Origin: Xylona heveae TC161
Taxonomy: Eukaryota; Ascomycota; Xylonomycetes; Xylonales; Xylonaceae
Reading direction: 5' to 3'
Assembly: GCF_001619985.1 (NCBI RefSeq)
Contig: NW_017264200.1
Coordinates: forward strand, 434,001-498,000
Length of the DNA: 64,000 bases
Shown: one piece after another, positions 17,427-31,520 of the stretch
Layout of the letters: every line of letters starts with the position of its first letter
Position numbering within the stretch: the first letter of the stretch is position 1
Position numbers and translations under genes: made by a program
The notes under the pieces: model-generated
What the model saw: the letters and a program-made list of their open reading frames with translations, nothing else
What the model was told of the DNA's origin: nothing
Databases searched by the model: none

Positions 17427-20400
17427 CTATTCCAGGAGCCCCGCGGCAACAGTCTCGCCGTTTGATCGGAGAACAATGCGACTAGGCGCTTCGAGGGGGA
17501 CGGGATTCGCAAGCTGGACGACAACGCGGGCGACGCTGCCGGGCTGGACGAGCTTTGGTTTCTTCTTGAGAACCTGGCCGGTCGATTTATCGAGGGTGGC
17601 GACAAGTTGGGTGATTTGGCCGGGGGTATGTAATCGGCCGCGGTGAACGTCAATGTGCATGGGCGTGATGTGGTCAAAGGCGAGGAGTTTGATGGTAAGT
17701 GTCGAGATGTTTTTGATGGGGGATGTAGGTGAGCATACGACATCGCCTGTTCTGTAATTTTGACGAGATGTTAAGTTAGCGGGCGTAAAGTGTTGTTACG
17801 TATTTGAAGCCGCGGGAAAAGAGGCAGGGGAGAAAGGAAACGGGGGGGGAAAGAAGTAAATGGAAAATGGAAAATGGAAGAGAATAAGAATAAAAGGAGA
17901 ACAGGAGGAGAGGGGGGGAGAACGCACCGGAGGTGAATAGGATCAATATCAGAGAGATGCAAAACGACATTTTGGCCCGCGACGGCCCATTCGGCAGGTT
18001 CTTCATCGACATCGAGAGCTTTAACGTATGCGGTCTCGCCGCTGGGCATGGCGACGATTGGGTCACCTATTTGCAAGTGACCGGCGTCAAGGCGGCCAGA
18101 AATGGAGAGTGGGTTCTGGATGCCGCCACGAAAGATGTCGCCAATGGTGAGACGCAGAGGCTTCTCAAGCGCTCTGGACGCGGGTTCGGACTTGTCAAGC
18201 TCATCCACGAGAGTTGGCCCCTCGTACCACGGTACCAATCCGTCGGGGGCCCTGTGTGCAATGTTGTCGCCTGTGAGGCCGGAGCAAGGGACGAATGAGA
18301 TGTTTTTAGGCTGGAAGCCCGCGCTGGTGAGGAAGGAGGATGCCTGCTGCTCAATCTCCTGGAATCGTTCGTGAGACCAGCCTACCGTGTCAAGCTTGTT
18401 GACAGCAACAATGATCCGCTGAACTCCCATGCTTCTGACGAGCAAGGCGTGCTCCTTGGTTTGGCCCTTAAGACCGGACTCGAAGCTACCGGTGCTGGCG
18501 TCTACCACGAGCACTGCAAAGTCGGCCTGGCTTGCGCCTGCAATCATGTTTGGAATGAAGTCGCGATGGCCAGGGGCGTCGAGGATGGTGAAGTTTGTTT
18601 TTTCAGTCTCAAACTTGTTCGTTGCAATGTCAATGGTTACTCCTCGGGTTCTTTCTTCGCTCGTTTGGTCGAGAACCCAGGCAAATGCAAAAGATGACTT
18701 GCCGACACGTTCGGCCTCTTTTCGGAAGCGGTCAATTGTTCGTTGGTCAACGACTTTCAAGTCAAGCAGCAGTCGGCCCATAAGTGTACTTTTGCCAGCA
18801 TCAACATGGCCTAGCAATGTCATATTAGTAAGAAAAGGACCCCTGATTCCTCTTATGTCCGAGAACAATGGTGCTTACCAATGACAACAAAGTTTGCCGC
18901 GTTCTTTCGTTTTGACTTTTCGTATTCTGCTAGGACATTGATGTTCTTGCTCTTGGGTTTGGGAACTTCGACGGCAGGCGCAACGGCGGACTTTTCGTTT
19001 TTCTCTTTTTCTGTGGATGCTTGCTTTGTAGAAGGTTTGCTGGCTTTATTGCCACCTGATGTTGGTCAATTTTATTGAAAAAATTATTGTTTCTTTTTTT
19101 TTTACAAAGGTAACTTACCTTTGCCGCTTTGTGCAGCTGTTACAAGATCGTCTGGACTCGGACCTGCGAAATCATTCAGTTCAACATCAACTTTTTCAAG
19201 TACGTATGGCAGAGTGAATGATTGATCTGGAGAGCTTGGTTCAACCGTGCGCGAGCTATCCAGCTGTGAGCCGAGCATTATTTTGGCAAAGTTTGAAGGA
19301 TATCCTTTAAGGTCCGTCGAGTCTGCTTGCTGTTCTGGCGGGGTTGGATACTTTGAGGCCTCTTTCAACGCCCCTTGTGGAGATGAGGGGGGAGGATTAG
19401 GGCCTTTTGCAGGCTGTTTTGGGGGCTCAACGGGCTTGCTGTCGGGTGTTCCCCCCTGTATTGGGAAAGCAGGTGAAATTGTATCTTCATCTGCTTTTGA
19501 CGCAGCTTCTTCCTTTCGTTTGCCACCCAATCTGCCTAATATCGCAACAGAGCTTGACTGTGACTTCTGCTGTGATCCCTCACTGCCTTGTGATGCCGTT
19601 GCCTGTGATCTCTTCTCCTCTTCTTTCTTTTTCCTAGCTGCAGCTAAAGCCGCCAGCTTCGATTTTCCGCCCGTTGAAGACGAGCCTCCTAGCAAGCCCA
19701 TTCGAGGATAAAGAGGTTCAACCAAAATCTCACCCAGACGATCGTGAGGGACCTTCAGCCAGGGCGAGTCTTTGAAGAAATCTCGAACAGAAAACGGTTC
19801 GGTACACACAGGCTGATACATCGGAAAGGGGTAGGTGTCGATAGCGCCTGGTCCAGAAAATCAGCTTCAAAGTAAACACGCGCTGTTGAGATAGTATAGA
19901 GCATGACGCACCATTGGCATTCCCAAGCTCTCGTTTGAGTATTTCCCAAGCAAATCACTACATACTTGGAAAATTGGGGAGGGTTTCAAAAAGGACAGAC
20001 CCACCTTCAGCCTTCTTTGTGGGAGTCGCAACCGTGTCAGTTGCTTTGGTTTCCTTCTTTGACTTCTTCGAGCCTTTTGGTTGTGACGATGCTCGCTGAT
20101 CTATTCGCAGTCAGAAAACAGGGAAAAGACCATCTTACACGCCAAATGGAACCGAAATACGCACTCAATATCCAAGTAACTGATTTCCCAACATCGTAGT
20201 AATAATGCCATAACGTCTCTTGTATTTCTTGATCCGTGATCGCAATATCTGGGCCTAGGACGTCTCGAACTTGCTTTGTCCCGCGCGAGAGCTGCTCTGA
20301 TAAGAGAATCGAGGAGGAATTAGCTATCGAGTACGTGGGCTGTGGAGGACAATTCGAAGGTAGTTTATGGCTGTTTAGGTTGAGACATTCAAGCGACGCG

Positions 20401-20589
20401 GGATTGACACACCTCTGTCTTCGACGGTTAAGCCTGCACGGTCAAAATTGACTGGTCAGCGCGGGTCCCACCTCATATGAATGTGGTTTGGAGATTGAAC
20501 ATACCATCGTCGCCATCATCATAATCTTCCCCGCTATCGTAAAAGTCGTCTTCATCAAGGTCGACGTTCTTGATTCGATGTCTTGACAT
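17427..20589 (-). CDS. hbs1: Hbs1, translational GTPase of ribosome rescue
   Basis: eRF3/EF1A-like GTPase that works with Dom34/Pelota on stalled ribosomes (no-go and non-stop decay). Exons: 20589-20505, 20433-20413, 20296-20141, 20100-20005, 19847-19119, 19055-18879, 18810-17928, 17751-17427; 823 aa. The N-terminus is MSRHRIKNVDLDEDDFYD followed by LWHYYYDVGKSV, the Hbs1 N-terminal domain. A Lys/Ala/Ser linker contains GLLGG and NVLAEYEKSKRKNAANFVVIG. The G domain has GHVDAGKST (about 422-430), RGVTID, DAPGHRDF and NKLD. EF1A-like domains 2 and 3 follow, ending PLEAPSRIVLRSNGETVAAGLLE. Exon 2 is a 21-nt micro-exon. The donors of exons 3 and 4 are the least certain choices: their frames fit, but an extra small exon near 19920-19975 cannot be excluded. 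Confidence 0.93.
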
Positions 20590-21162
20590 TATTGTGTATC
20601 GAAAGTCACTAATGCAGAATGTGATCAAAAACGAAAGTATACTTGGCCGCAGTAAAGACAAAGTAAATACTATGTATTTAGAGGCGGGTATGGCGATACA
20701 AGAAATATTCCGAGAATAATCGCATTCAATCAGTTCAGGCACCGAATAGTGTTCCCCTCGGTGAGGTCATCGCTTAAGCTTGGGCGTCAGGGCGTGGGGC
20801 CGAGCCAGAGCTCAGGGAGCAAGTAACCCCGTAGTTTTATATAACCCTGACCGTAATAATTTCACATTCTTACACACAGAACCAGGGAGATGGCATTTTC
20901 GAAAATTTCATCACTTGAGATATCCTCTCCTTGCTTCAATTTACAATCAAGTTGCTCAAATATGTGACAAGTTTGCAACATTATGATAACTACATTGAAA
21001 ATATTGGTATAATAGATCATGACACAGAGGGTAACAAGCGCTCGAAACTCAAAAATCTGCGCTATCAACTCGAGATCAGAACCAGACGATTTCGTACAAG
21101 TCGCAAGGTTTCAGAAGGAGAAAAATGTGCATTTTGCGTCCAACGCCATCCCGAAAAGCTCG
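20590..21162. other. hbs1 upstream / vps27 3' region
   Basis: 573 bp between two minus-strand genes; AT-rich in the middle (20,840-21,010). No gene is supported. It must hold the hbs1 promoter and the vps27 terminator. Confidence 0.5.
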
Positions 21163-24262
<3,100 letters not shown>

Positions 24263-25702
24263 TCATGTTCTGACCGGGACATTCTCTGTAGAAACAGGCT
24301 CTTTGAGCTTGTTAGCATTGCGCACAGTCATGTGGTAAATTACGGCGTCAGCCATCATCTGATGGCCTCTCGGCCGTGGGTGGAAGATCCTCTTGAGACA
24401 GTCGGGAAGAAAAGCGCTCAAGTACAGACGATTTTTCTGGTCAGTCGTGGCATTGAAGTGTTGCAGGATCTCGACAAAGTCTGCACTGTTGGTTGGCTGA
24501 GTAACATTCTTCGCGATTGTGTCGTTTGAATGGGAAGCGCTCTTTCTGGATACAGTGACAGTTGTCGCCAAATTAGATGGTAGTGAGAATTTGATATTCG
24601 TCGTCATATTTATTAGAGAACCAGGTGGTAGGCCAATCTTTGGGTGGCTAGTAGCGTTCGGTTGCTGTGCAAGATAAGACTGGTATAAGGCTTCGATTTG
24701 TCCCTCAAACGTGTCCGCCATGACCAGATCAGATCCCGTTGCCTCGGGTTGCAAAATGTTGGCAAACCTTGCATATTTACTTTTCGGGTCTTCCGTGTCC
24801 GATTCGTACAGGAGAAGCCCAGGTCGGTCTGGCTCCGGTTCTGGATACTCCGCCTCACAGAAGCGGCCATGTGCTTCCCCGTAAGACTTGTCTACGCTGA
24901 CAAAGTCCACTGAATCCGCAGCTCGATTCACGGCTGCTTCTATTTTTGAATTGGTGAGGTTGACTAAGCTGTTCAGCTTTTGGCGGTTTTCCAATGTCAG
25001 GTATTCCTTATCGGGCCCCAAAAGCCAAGACCAGCTCACTTTGTCACACTGGCGATCGTCTGTCGCAAAGAATTGCTGATAGCCGGTATAGTAAATGTGT
25101 CCATCCGGACTCAATTTCTTCTTAGCCAGACTAATGAGATTGTCAATACTTTCAGAGAACTGAGCACTATTGAGCGTATCCGAGGCCTGTTGAATGTTCT
25201 TATCGCAGGTTTTCTGGGTCCCGTAAGTCCATTGGTAAATGCACCCGTTAAGTACGTGAGCAAAACCGGCATCATTTCCGCCCCCAGAAATGGTGATTAC
25301 TTGTTGGCTTCCGTCCTCCAGCGCTCCCAGTTGTGTTTCCGTAATATCAGGGATCGTTGCTCCTGAGCAGGACAAAAATTTAAACTCTCGATCCTTGTCA
25401 TTCCCGAGTCGTCCGTCGCCATTGATCAGGTAGGGGTAAGAATGGTCGTACCGAGAGCAGTACCAGTCACCCAGGCCTTCGAGGCGTTTACCAGCCCCTA
25501 TGCCTACAGAATAAGAGTCCCCGACTGCAGCGAAGGTTTTGATAAATGGAAGGACTTCAAAATTTGTATCGTTATCCTGACCCTGAAGTTGGCGCGGATA
25601 GGTCGAAGTATGAATTTGTGGCGCGGCTGTAGCGGGAGAGACGAATAAGTGAAAGGCGATCAAGGCCTTAGCGAGGTTATATAACCACCGAAACCCGTCC
25701 AT
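24263..25702 (-). CDS. secreted SGNH/GDSL-family hydrolase (lipase/esterase-like)
   Basis: Single-exon gene, 479 aa. The N-terminus (MDGFRWLYNLAKALIAFHL, ending near ATAAPQ) is a good signal peptide, so the ATG at 25702 is preferred over longer in-frame extensions. SGNH blocks: GDSYS at 61-65 (nucleophile Ser63), GGGND around 140-144 (oxyanion Gly and Asn), and a late HPRPRGHQ with the probable catalytic His. Several Cys and N-glycosylation sequons (NDT, NAT, NVT, NMT) agree with secretion. The family cleaves ester bonds of lipids or acetylated polysaccharides; the actual substrate cannot be read from sequence. The protein is longer than simple GDSL esterases, with about 100 extra residues before the His block. 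The gene lies at the edge of the accessory-looking stretch. Confidence 0.88.
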   Translation of the reverse strand: MDGFRWLYNLAKALIAFHLFVSPATAAPQIHTSTYPRQLQGQDNDTNFEVLPFIKTFAAVGDSYSVGIGAGKRLEGLGDWYCSRYDHSYPYLINGDGRLGNDKDREFKFLSCSGATIPDITETQLGALEDGSQQVITISGGGNDAGFAHVLNGCIYQWTYGTQKTCDKNIQQASDTLNSAQFSESIDNLISLAKKKLSPDGHIYYTGYQQFFATDDRQCDKVSWSWLLGPDKEYLTLENRQKLNSLVNLTNSKIEAAVNRAADSVDFVSVDKSYGEAHGRFCEAEYPEPEPDRPGLLLYESDTEDPKSKYARFANILQPEATGSDLVMADTFEGQIEALYQSYLAQQPNATSHPKIGLPPGSLINMTTNIKFSLPSNLATTVTVSRKSASHSNDTIAKNVTQPTNSADFVEILQHFNATTDQKNRLYLSAFLPDCLKRIFHPRPRGHQMMADAVIYHMTVRNANKLKEPVSTENVPVRT

Positions 25703-26884
25703 CGTGCCCTCGGTGAGAGGTTTATTTTGAAACTTTTGGAAGAAAAAGAAGAAAAGAACGTGTAGGTTCAGGATATTCCACAATCTGATCGAGAATCATA
25801 AGAAATATACCATAATTCAAGAATATTCAAGAAAAATTGGAGGAGTAAAAATTCAAAGCGAATGAATGTATCTATGAAAAGATGGGGAAAAGGACACTGG
25901 AAAACAACAGTGCTGTAAGTTATATATGCATCATCGTGTCCTAGGACAGCGCAATTGCCCAAAATTTCTGAGCCAATGTATCTGAAACGCTTCAGGAAAG
26001 AATGGCTTCAAATTGATGTATGTGCAAGCTTCAATACGAATGAAGACAGATGGCGAGCATATTATGAGAAGGTTTTGTCGATTGACCCCGGGCGCGACAA
26101 CCGATAGTGGCTTTCTGCAAGCTTGCAACCGTCTCTGAAAAGAAATAAAATGTGGACAACCGATTTAGCAAATTAAAACACACTCAAGATGTCGTCTCGT
26201 TTTAATTGAAAGCTGTCTTCCTGCTCGAGCAATTGTTCGACATGCTTTTATTGCAGAACTGTCGAGGTCAGGCCATCGAGGCCGCAAACATCCGAGGTTT
26301 CTGATTATGGCTGTTTCATGTTCGTATGAATAGCCATGCCTAAAGAGCCTTATAGTGGAATCCACGCAATGTTCCAGCAAGCTAGAGGTTCTTGTCCAGA
26401 GGCTCGACTTAACTTTTTGCCAAGGCCCTTTGGGTATTCGCCAAGCCCACACCAGCCTCTGTATATCACCCAGTTTTCCACGGCTACGTAGAAAGCTCCT
26501 CACCGATAGACAGCCTGCCACGCTTGTGAAAAAGGCATACCAGGACATGAAAGTACTCCTACCGAACGATAGTGAACGTCCAGGGTTCATGAGCGTCGCT
26601 GTTAATAATTGGAAAGAACTATACTTTCCAAGTTTGACCAAAAAAGACGGAAGCCTCGTTTTGGTTGAGGCAAATGCCAAGCCACCCGTGCCTCTCGCTG
26701 GTATTTGGGAGTATATCCAGGAGGCTCTCGTACAATGTTCCGTGTAGAAGTCCAAGGACATGGCGAGGTCGGTCACCGAACTTCGGTAGATTGCGGCGAA
26801 ATTTTAGCCATTCAACAATGGCATATTCAGAATCCAGAGATGGAGCACAAGAATATGGATAATCAGAATCTCCCTATTGGTGAA
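25703..26884. other. unresolved region with coding-like patches on both strands
   Basis: No complete gene can be built. On the + strand, 25,975-26,108 reads like protein (LKRFRKEWLQID, then NEDRWRAYYEKVLSIDPG), 26355-26747 is open for 130 codons and contains YQDMKVLLPNDSERPGF and SLVLVEANAKPPVPLAGIWEY, and 26,705-26,896 is open in another frame. On the minus strand 26165-26761 is open for about 199 codons from an ATG. I recognise no family in either direction. A decayed gene, a multi-exon lineage-specific gene, or chance frames all remain possible. Confidence 0.35.
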
Positions 26885-28327
26885 TTAGCATTTTAATTGT
26901 AAAGAGATCCCAACATCTGCCGATATTTTTTCCAGCCCCTTCAATTTCTGCTGCAACTCTGGAGCTCGAGACCTGTCGGTTCTGACTGTAAGACTCTGCA
27001 ATGAAGGGGTCGAGGAACGAGAAGTTCTTAAGTAATGCTCAAGATGCAAGATTAAATCGCCCATCTCAAAATGCGCGCAATCTCCTGTCGCCTCGTCACT
27101 AAGACGAAGCTCCTTCAAATTTGGCGGGAGAAACTCTGCAAGGACGTGGAAGGGGCTGTCTTTCCACTCCCCACCAAGTAGTACAGCGGGAATAGCCAGC
27201 GTCTCCAAGTTTAAGAAATCTTTCATTGGTTCTAATCTCCCCAATGGAGGTCCGCAATCACTTATGCCCTGATAATCGATGGTTTTGGAACTAATCCAAA
27301 GCTGCTTAAGTGAATGCCGTACGTGCCTGAGGGCAGTGCTAAGCTTTGAGCACAGTAGCCAATTATTAAGAGAGTAGCGAAATGGCGCATTACGCGAATC
27401 ATCATCAGCAAAGACATGGTATTCGAGTGACCGAAGTTTAGGCGTTGCAATCAACAAATGACCTAGGTCTTCTTCTCGGAGTTGAGTGTGATGCAGAACT
27501 AATCTTGTCAGAGCCGAACATGGCGTTTCGTTCCTAGGCCAGAACACTTCAGTCTTGTGTATTGCCATTGAGATACTGCGAATTGATGGCGAATAAAATA
27601 GCGGGAGGATTTGATCGAGGTCGGCAGTGAACAAGACGGAGCTTCGTATCTCTTCGGCAGTGTAATCATCTTCATACCGCGCGTCGCCCATATCGGTACA
27701 GTACTCGACAGTCTCAAGATATTCGAAGTGGTGGAAACCAGACATGCCATTTAGAGCACGATTTAAAATCACACCAACGTAGCGAGTATCGCTCTGAAAA
27801 TCTTGACCTAGGCAAAGGCTTCTCAGGCCAGAGGTATGGAGAAGAAGTAAGGAAAGGAACATATCAACCTCGCCTTGGTCGAGTGCTTCTTTCCAAAAAT
27901 AGCTTGTACCCGCAGACAGTTGTAGAGAGTTGATGAGCGAGTATCCAGCTTCAAGGTCTTTTCGTCGCGTCCAGAACGTCTCACTCCAGTCCTCGTCTTT
28001 CCATACGCATGTTGAGGGAGCACTTGTGACTCGGTAGTCTGGGCGATAAATGGTTCCGCGTTTGATTTGCGCAATCCGAGGCTTTTTTCCGCGAAGGTTG
28101 ATTCGTTCAACTTTTGCGCCCAAATCCGGACGATGTAGGATTGTTCGGACTTGTTTGTAAAAGGGAGGATGCGGTCTGGATTCATCCCACGTCCATTCAA
28201 CTTTGCGATAAAGCAGCGGTTCAATATGTCGACGAATACATTTCGAAGTGCGAGACAAGGCTGAAAGATCAGAGATTGAGAGTTGGCTCGTTATAATGTC
28301 TCGTAATTCTGTCGGGAGATGTTCCAT
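26885..28327 (-). CDS. F-box protein
   Basis: Intronless, 480 aa. The N-terminal 45 residues are an F-box: MEHLPTELRDIITSQLSISDLSALSRTS is followed by CIRRHIEPLLYRKVEW. The F-box binds Skp1 and would make this the substrate adaptor of an SCF ubiquitin ligase. The rest has the leucine-spaced look of degenerate leucine-rich repeats common in fungal F-box proteins (SLCLGQDF, LEYLETVEYC, LTRLVLHHTQLREEDLGHLL, LRSLEYHVF, LKELRLSDEATGD). The target is unknown. Such F-box families expand and turn over quickly in filamentous fungi, which fits the neighbourhood of decayed fragments. The start is the first ATG and places the F-box right at the N-terminus. Confidence 0.85.
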   Translation of the reverse strand: MEHLPTELRDIITSQLSISDLSALSRTSKCIRRHIEPLLYRKVEWTWDESRPHPPFYKQVRTILHRPDLGAKVERINLRGKKPRIAQIKRGTIYRPDYRVTSAPSTCVWKDEDWSETFWTRRKDLEAGYSLINSLQLSAGTSYFWKEALDQGEVDMFLSLLLLHTSGLRSLCLGQDFQSDTRYVGVILNRALNGMSGFHHFEYLETVEYCTDMGDARYEDDYTAEEIRSSVLFTADLDQILPLFYSPSIRSISMAIHKTEVFWPRNETPCSALTRLVLHHTQLREEDLGHLLIATPKLRSLEYHVFADDDSRNAPFRYSLNNWLLCSKLSTALRHVRHSLKQLWISSKTIDYQGISDCGPPLGRLEPMKDFLNLETLAIPAVLLGGEWKDSPFHVLAEFLPPNLKELRLSDEATGDCAHFEMGDLILHLEHYLRTSRSSTPSLQSLTVRTDRSRAPELQQKLKGLEKISADVGISLQLKC

Positions 28328-28769
28328 GGCGGAATGACAAACATTGAACGGCCAAGATCAGATTGAATCAATTTCCAGAATCAAAAGAGAGGGTACGTGG
28401 CATCGGGGCTCTCTATATGGAATGGTTCACCCAGGTGGTCCTCAGGGAGGGTACCAGACAAATACACCGCCAGTTTTGTCGCTGCGGAGGCATAAGTGCG
28501 ATATCGGGGTGCTCGCGGTATTGATCGGACCGAGAAGAGCTCGATATTTTTTTTGACTCATAATTTATATACCCTTGAGTCATTAGATGAGATGACATGG
28601 ATACGGAAAATCTACAACAGCATTTGTTTGCATGGGGTGGAGGTTCAGGCGAGTAGAAGCGGGACCAAAGTCCATCCAGACGCTCGGGTCTCTTGATGGC
28701 CTGTTGCAAAACCCCTGGCCTGTGCTGAAAGCTACTCCCTAATTTACTTAGCCTTGTGGTTCCTTAGCG
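28328..28769. other. intergenic, upstream of F-box gene
   Basis: No gene supported. It contains the presumed F-box promoter and, toward 28,770, the low-coordinate end of the decayed coding-like stretch listed separately. Confidence 0.4.
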
Positions 28770-29580
28770 CATGCTATGAGTCCCGCTCGGACCGCAATCC
28801 AGTCGGGCCTTGATACTATTACTCTAGTGTACTCGTAATAATCCTCAAAGCAGGAATCACATCTCCTTGCCATTGATATGACTGAGGAGGTGACTCTATC
28901 ATAGCAAATTGATTTCGTCCATGAGTACCAGTCAAGTCGCATCTCCGTCGCCCTTGAAGTTCAGGAGAAGATCAAACAGCGTGTTTGAACTTTGGTCGAA
29001 AACGCCTCGCGTGGAGGTCTGGTTGGCCAAACGCATCTGGTTCTGACCGAAAAGGATAGATTGAAGAGGGTCAAGGTAAAGTGGACAGCAATGTGCGGGA
29101 TGGATGAATGCCGTGTTGGTCTATTGCGACAAAAAGCTCATTCACTTCTGCACCTGTATAACCTGCGAAAATAGCCTGGTACAGCGGCGGCAGGCGCAGG
29201 TTATCCGTTTGAGAGATACATGCAATGGGATTGATATCACGACTAAAATCACGACCAAAATCAGTCTTCCAAAACGTCTGCTTCGTTGAGGCTAGAATCT
29301 TGCCAGTTCTCGATAACTTTTCGAGGGCCATACACGGGGACATCGGCCCGAGTAAATGCACTCGCCCAGGCTAGCTGCGATAAATGCCAATCTCTTCCGC
29401 GAAAAGTCCATCAGCGTGTGGGCTAAAGAAAGAGCAAGCACCGCGGCGTCCGATGAGGACATTCTTATATCCCGGAATAAAGGATGGAGATGGCATGACT
29501 GAGTACCGCTGGGTGTTATCTTCGGTTTTCATGCCATTTAAATGAGCTCTGCTCTGCTCAACGAAATATGATGGCATTTT
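28770..29580 (-). pseudogene. fragments of a decayed gene, family not recognised
   Basis: On the minus strand several neighbouring open stretches look like pieces of one former protein gene: 29371-29580 (MPSYFVEQSRAHLNG start, SFIPGYKNVLIGRRGA inside), 29071-29361 (SQTDNLRLPPLYQAIFAGYTG) and patches at 28,780-29,040 (for example QSYQWQGDVIPALRIITSTL). They lie in order but in different frames and are interrupted several times, so no intact product is expected. I cannot name the family. It sits directly downstream of the methyltransferase gene on the same strand. The alternative is chance open frames, but the residue composition argues mildly against that. Confidence 0.4.
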
Positions 29581-29713
29581 TTTATTCCGCTGACAGATCC
29601 AAGCCTCACAGTTCACTAAATCGATGGGTAAACATATCCGACAATTCAAATTTCTTCTATGCTCGCGTTAAACTTCAGGGCTTGCTCGTTGGCCAAGGGA
29701 AGTATTCGTTAAG

Positions 29714-30568
29714 CTACTTCCAGGCGAGCATCTCGCACTGCAACGCCGCATACCAAGCATCCTCCGTCTCGGCCCATTTTCTCGAGGCGAGCAGCGTCTC
29801 ATGTATCTCGTCTTCGGTGATGCCAGCCTCCAGCCAGCTCCGGTATAAGGGATCACCGGGTTGCAACTGGCTCTCAGCACGCTTAGATAGCCACCGTCGA
29901 GTGTCTGCTCCCGAGAACACCGTACTTCCAGTGCCGATACGAACCTTGCCGCCATCAGTATCGAATCCCGCGCGACGAAACAAAGCCGGCATAACAGGCG
30001 GTGAAAGGTCTGCTTTAGTATCTCCTTTTAGCACCGCTCGGCGGAAGTTCCCCACCCAGAGACGGTCGAGATCCACACTCCGCGGGTAAAAGTGCTGTTC
30101 GACAGTATCACGCGTGGCCAAGATTCCTCCGGGCTTCAGTACCCGTCGCATCTCCTTAAGTGCCTTGAGTGGCATGTCCGGTGGCGGCATGTACCCAAAG
30201 GTATGAGCGCAAAATACAATGTCAAATGTATTGTCCGAAAACGCGAGCCCTTCCAGGACATTGCCTTCCTCGAAGATAATGCAGCCCGGCCCCTCTCTGG
30301 GAATGCCGGCATCGTCAGCCACTGCGTTGGCCCTGCCTAAGACATTTGCCGAAATATCGATGCCGATTGTCCTTCCTTCACTGGCATATTTGACAAAGCC
30401 TGTGGTAATGGTACCAGGGCCGCAGCCGACATCGAGAATGCAGTCTGTCCTTTTGATGTATGGTAGTAGAAAAGCAGCCTCCGACTCGACTGTGCGAATT
30501 TGTTGCGTTGCGACAGTCTGGCTAGAATACCCCTGCTTGTAGTTACTCGCTTGACCGGTGTTTGCCAT
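29714..30568 (-). CDS. class I SAM-dependent methyltransferase (UbiE/type-11 like)
   Basis: Intronless, 284 aa. A Rossmann-type SAM-binding fold is clear: motif I ILDVGCGPGTITTGF (about 44-58), acidic residue after strand 2 in GRTIGIDISANVL, motif with GNVLEGLAFSDNTFDIVFC (strand 4), and EMRRVLKPGGILATRD (strand 5). These are hallmarks of UbiE/COQ5 and Methyltransf_11 proteins that methylate small molecules. The C-terminal part (FRRAGF, TRRWLSKRAE, EDAWYAALQCEM) resembles free-standing fungal methyltransferases often tied to secondary metabolism, but no synthase gene lies nearby, so the substrate is unknown. The first ATG at 30568 is used; the product is soluble, without a signal or membrane segment. 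Confidence 0.9.
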   Translation of the reverse strand: MANTGQASNYKQGYSSQTVATQQIRTVESEAAFLLPYIKRTDCILDVGCGPGTITTGFVKYASEGRTIGIDISANVLGRANAVADDAGIPREGPGCIIFEEGNVLEGLAFSDNTFDIVFCAHTFGYMPPPDMPLKALKEMRRVLKPGGILATRDTVEQHFYPRSVDLDRLWVGNFRRAVLKGDTKADLSPPVMPALFRRAGFDTDGGKVRIGTGSTVFSGADTRRWLSKRAESQLQPGDPLYRSWLEAGITEDEIHETLLASRKWAETEDAWYAALQCEMLAWK

Positions 30569-31520
30569 TGTGGTCCGAGAAGGTAAGTACAGGATTCAGC
30601 AATATTCTCCCACCGTCCAGACTGCGTACAAGCCACACAAACCCAATTGTTGTTCTTGCCGTCGTAAAAAAATGTCTTGGTGTAGATAAGACAACACATT
30701 CAGTGTGGGGCAATTATTCGATTTTAAGCTGAGAACGGTGCTGGTTCCGCGATCTTAGACCGCGGAAGGTTTTGTACAAAGCGGACTTAACGGACATGCA
30801 CCCACAAAGTACAAAAATAGCAACAGATGAATTCGCTGGCTAGATTGCCTTGTGATACCGACTCTGATTCGTCTCTGAAAAAGAGTAATCGTATCCCTTG
30901 CAAACCATCTGCCAGCATACATAGGACTATAAGGGGGCCAATGACACGCGCGACAGAAAGCAAAAGCCCCATAAAAGAAGAAGAATTATCTCTTGCTATA
31001 AATTAGCTCTCAACAGCATAAATAAAGGCATTTCTATATTGAATTTCCGATTCTGCCGAAATTATGGAGCGGCGAGCTAAGGTGGATTAGTACATTTTGG
31101 ATTAATTGTCCAGAAATCGAGTCGTGAGAGTATGGAGGTGTGACTAATTTTTTAGAATTGACTGTATTTCGAAATTAATATCGTATAGCAGCTGGTAAAG
31201 ACAAGAACGAATGTTACGATTGTTCATGGACATAAATTAAACGTCAATTCCACAGATTCTCAGATTCTAATACGTCAGATGCGAGCGGAAGAGCGGGTTT
31301 CTTTTCGCTTGTACGCGCCACGCGAGTCGGGTAGGCGCCCACGGCTTCCGGAGGGGCGACGGGGCCCCTCAACCGCTCTCCCCAGAATGATGATATCGCA
31401 GGTCTTTGCGTACCAGCAATTGACTCTGTGAAAGAGTTTTAAATATGCCATTCTATATACCCATGCTTTCTCTACCAAGAGTTCCTCGATTGCGTTCACG
31501 AAATACTTAACGGCTTTGCT
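30569..31520. other. intergenic between divergent methyltransferase and Nif1-like genes
   Basis: No gene seen. 30,990-31,260 is AT-rich; 31,290-31,390 is a short GC-rich patch. It should contain two divergent promoters. Confidence 0.5.

Noticed and set aside
19918-19975. Possible extra small exon of hbs1
   Set aside because: It has an AG before and a GT after, but including it breaks the frame of the next exon; direct joining of the neighbours keeps frame and conserved sequence.
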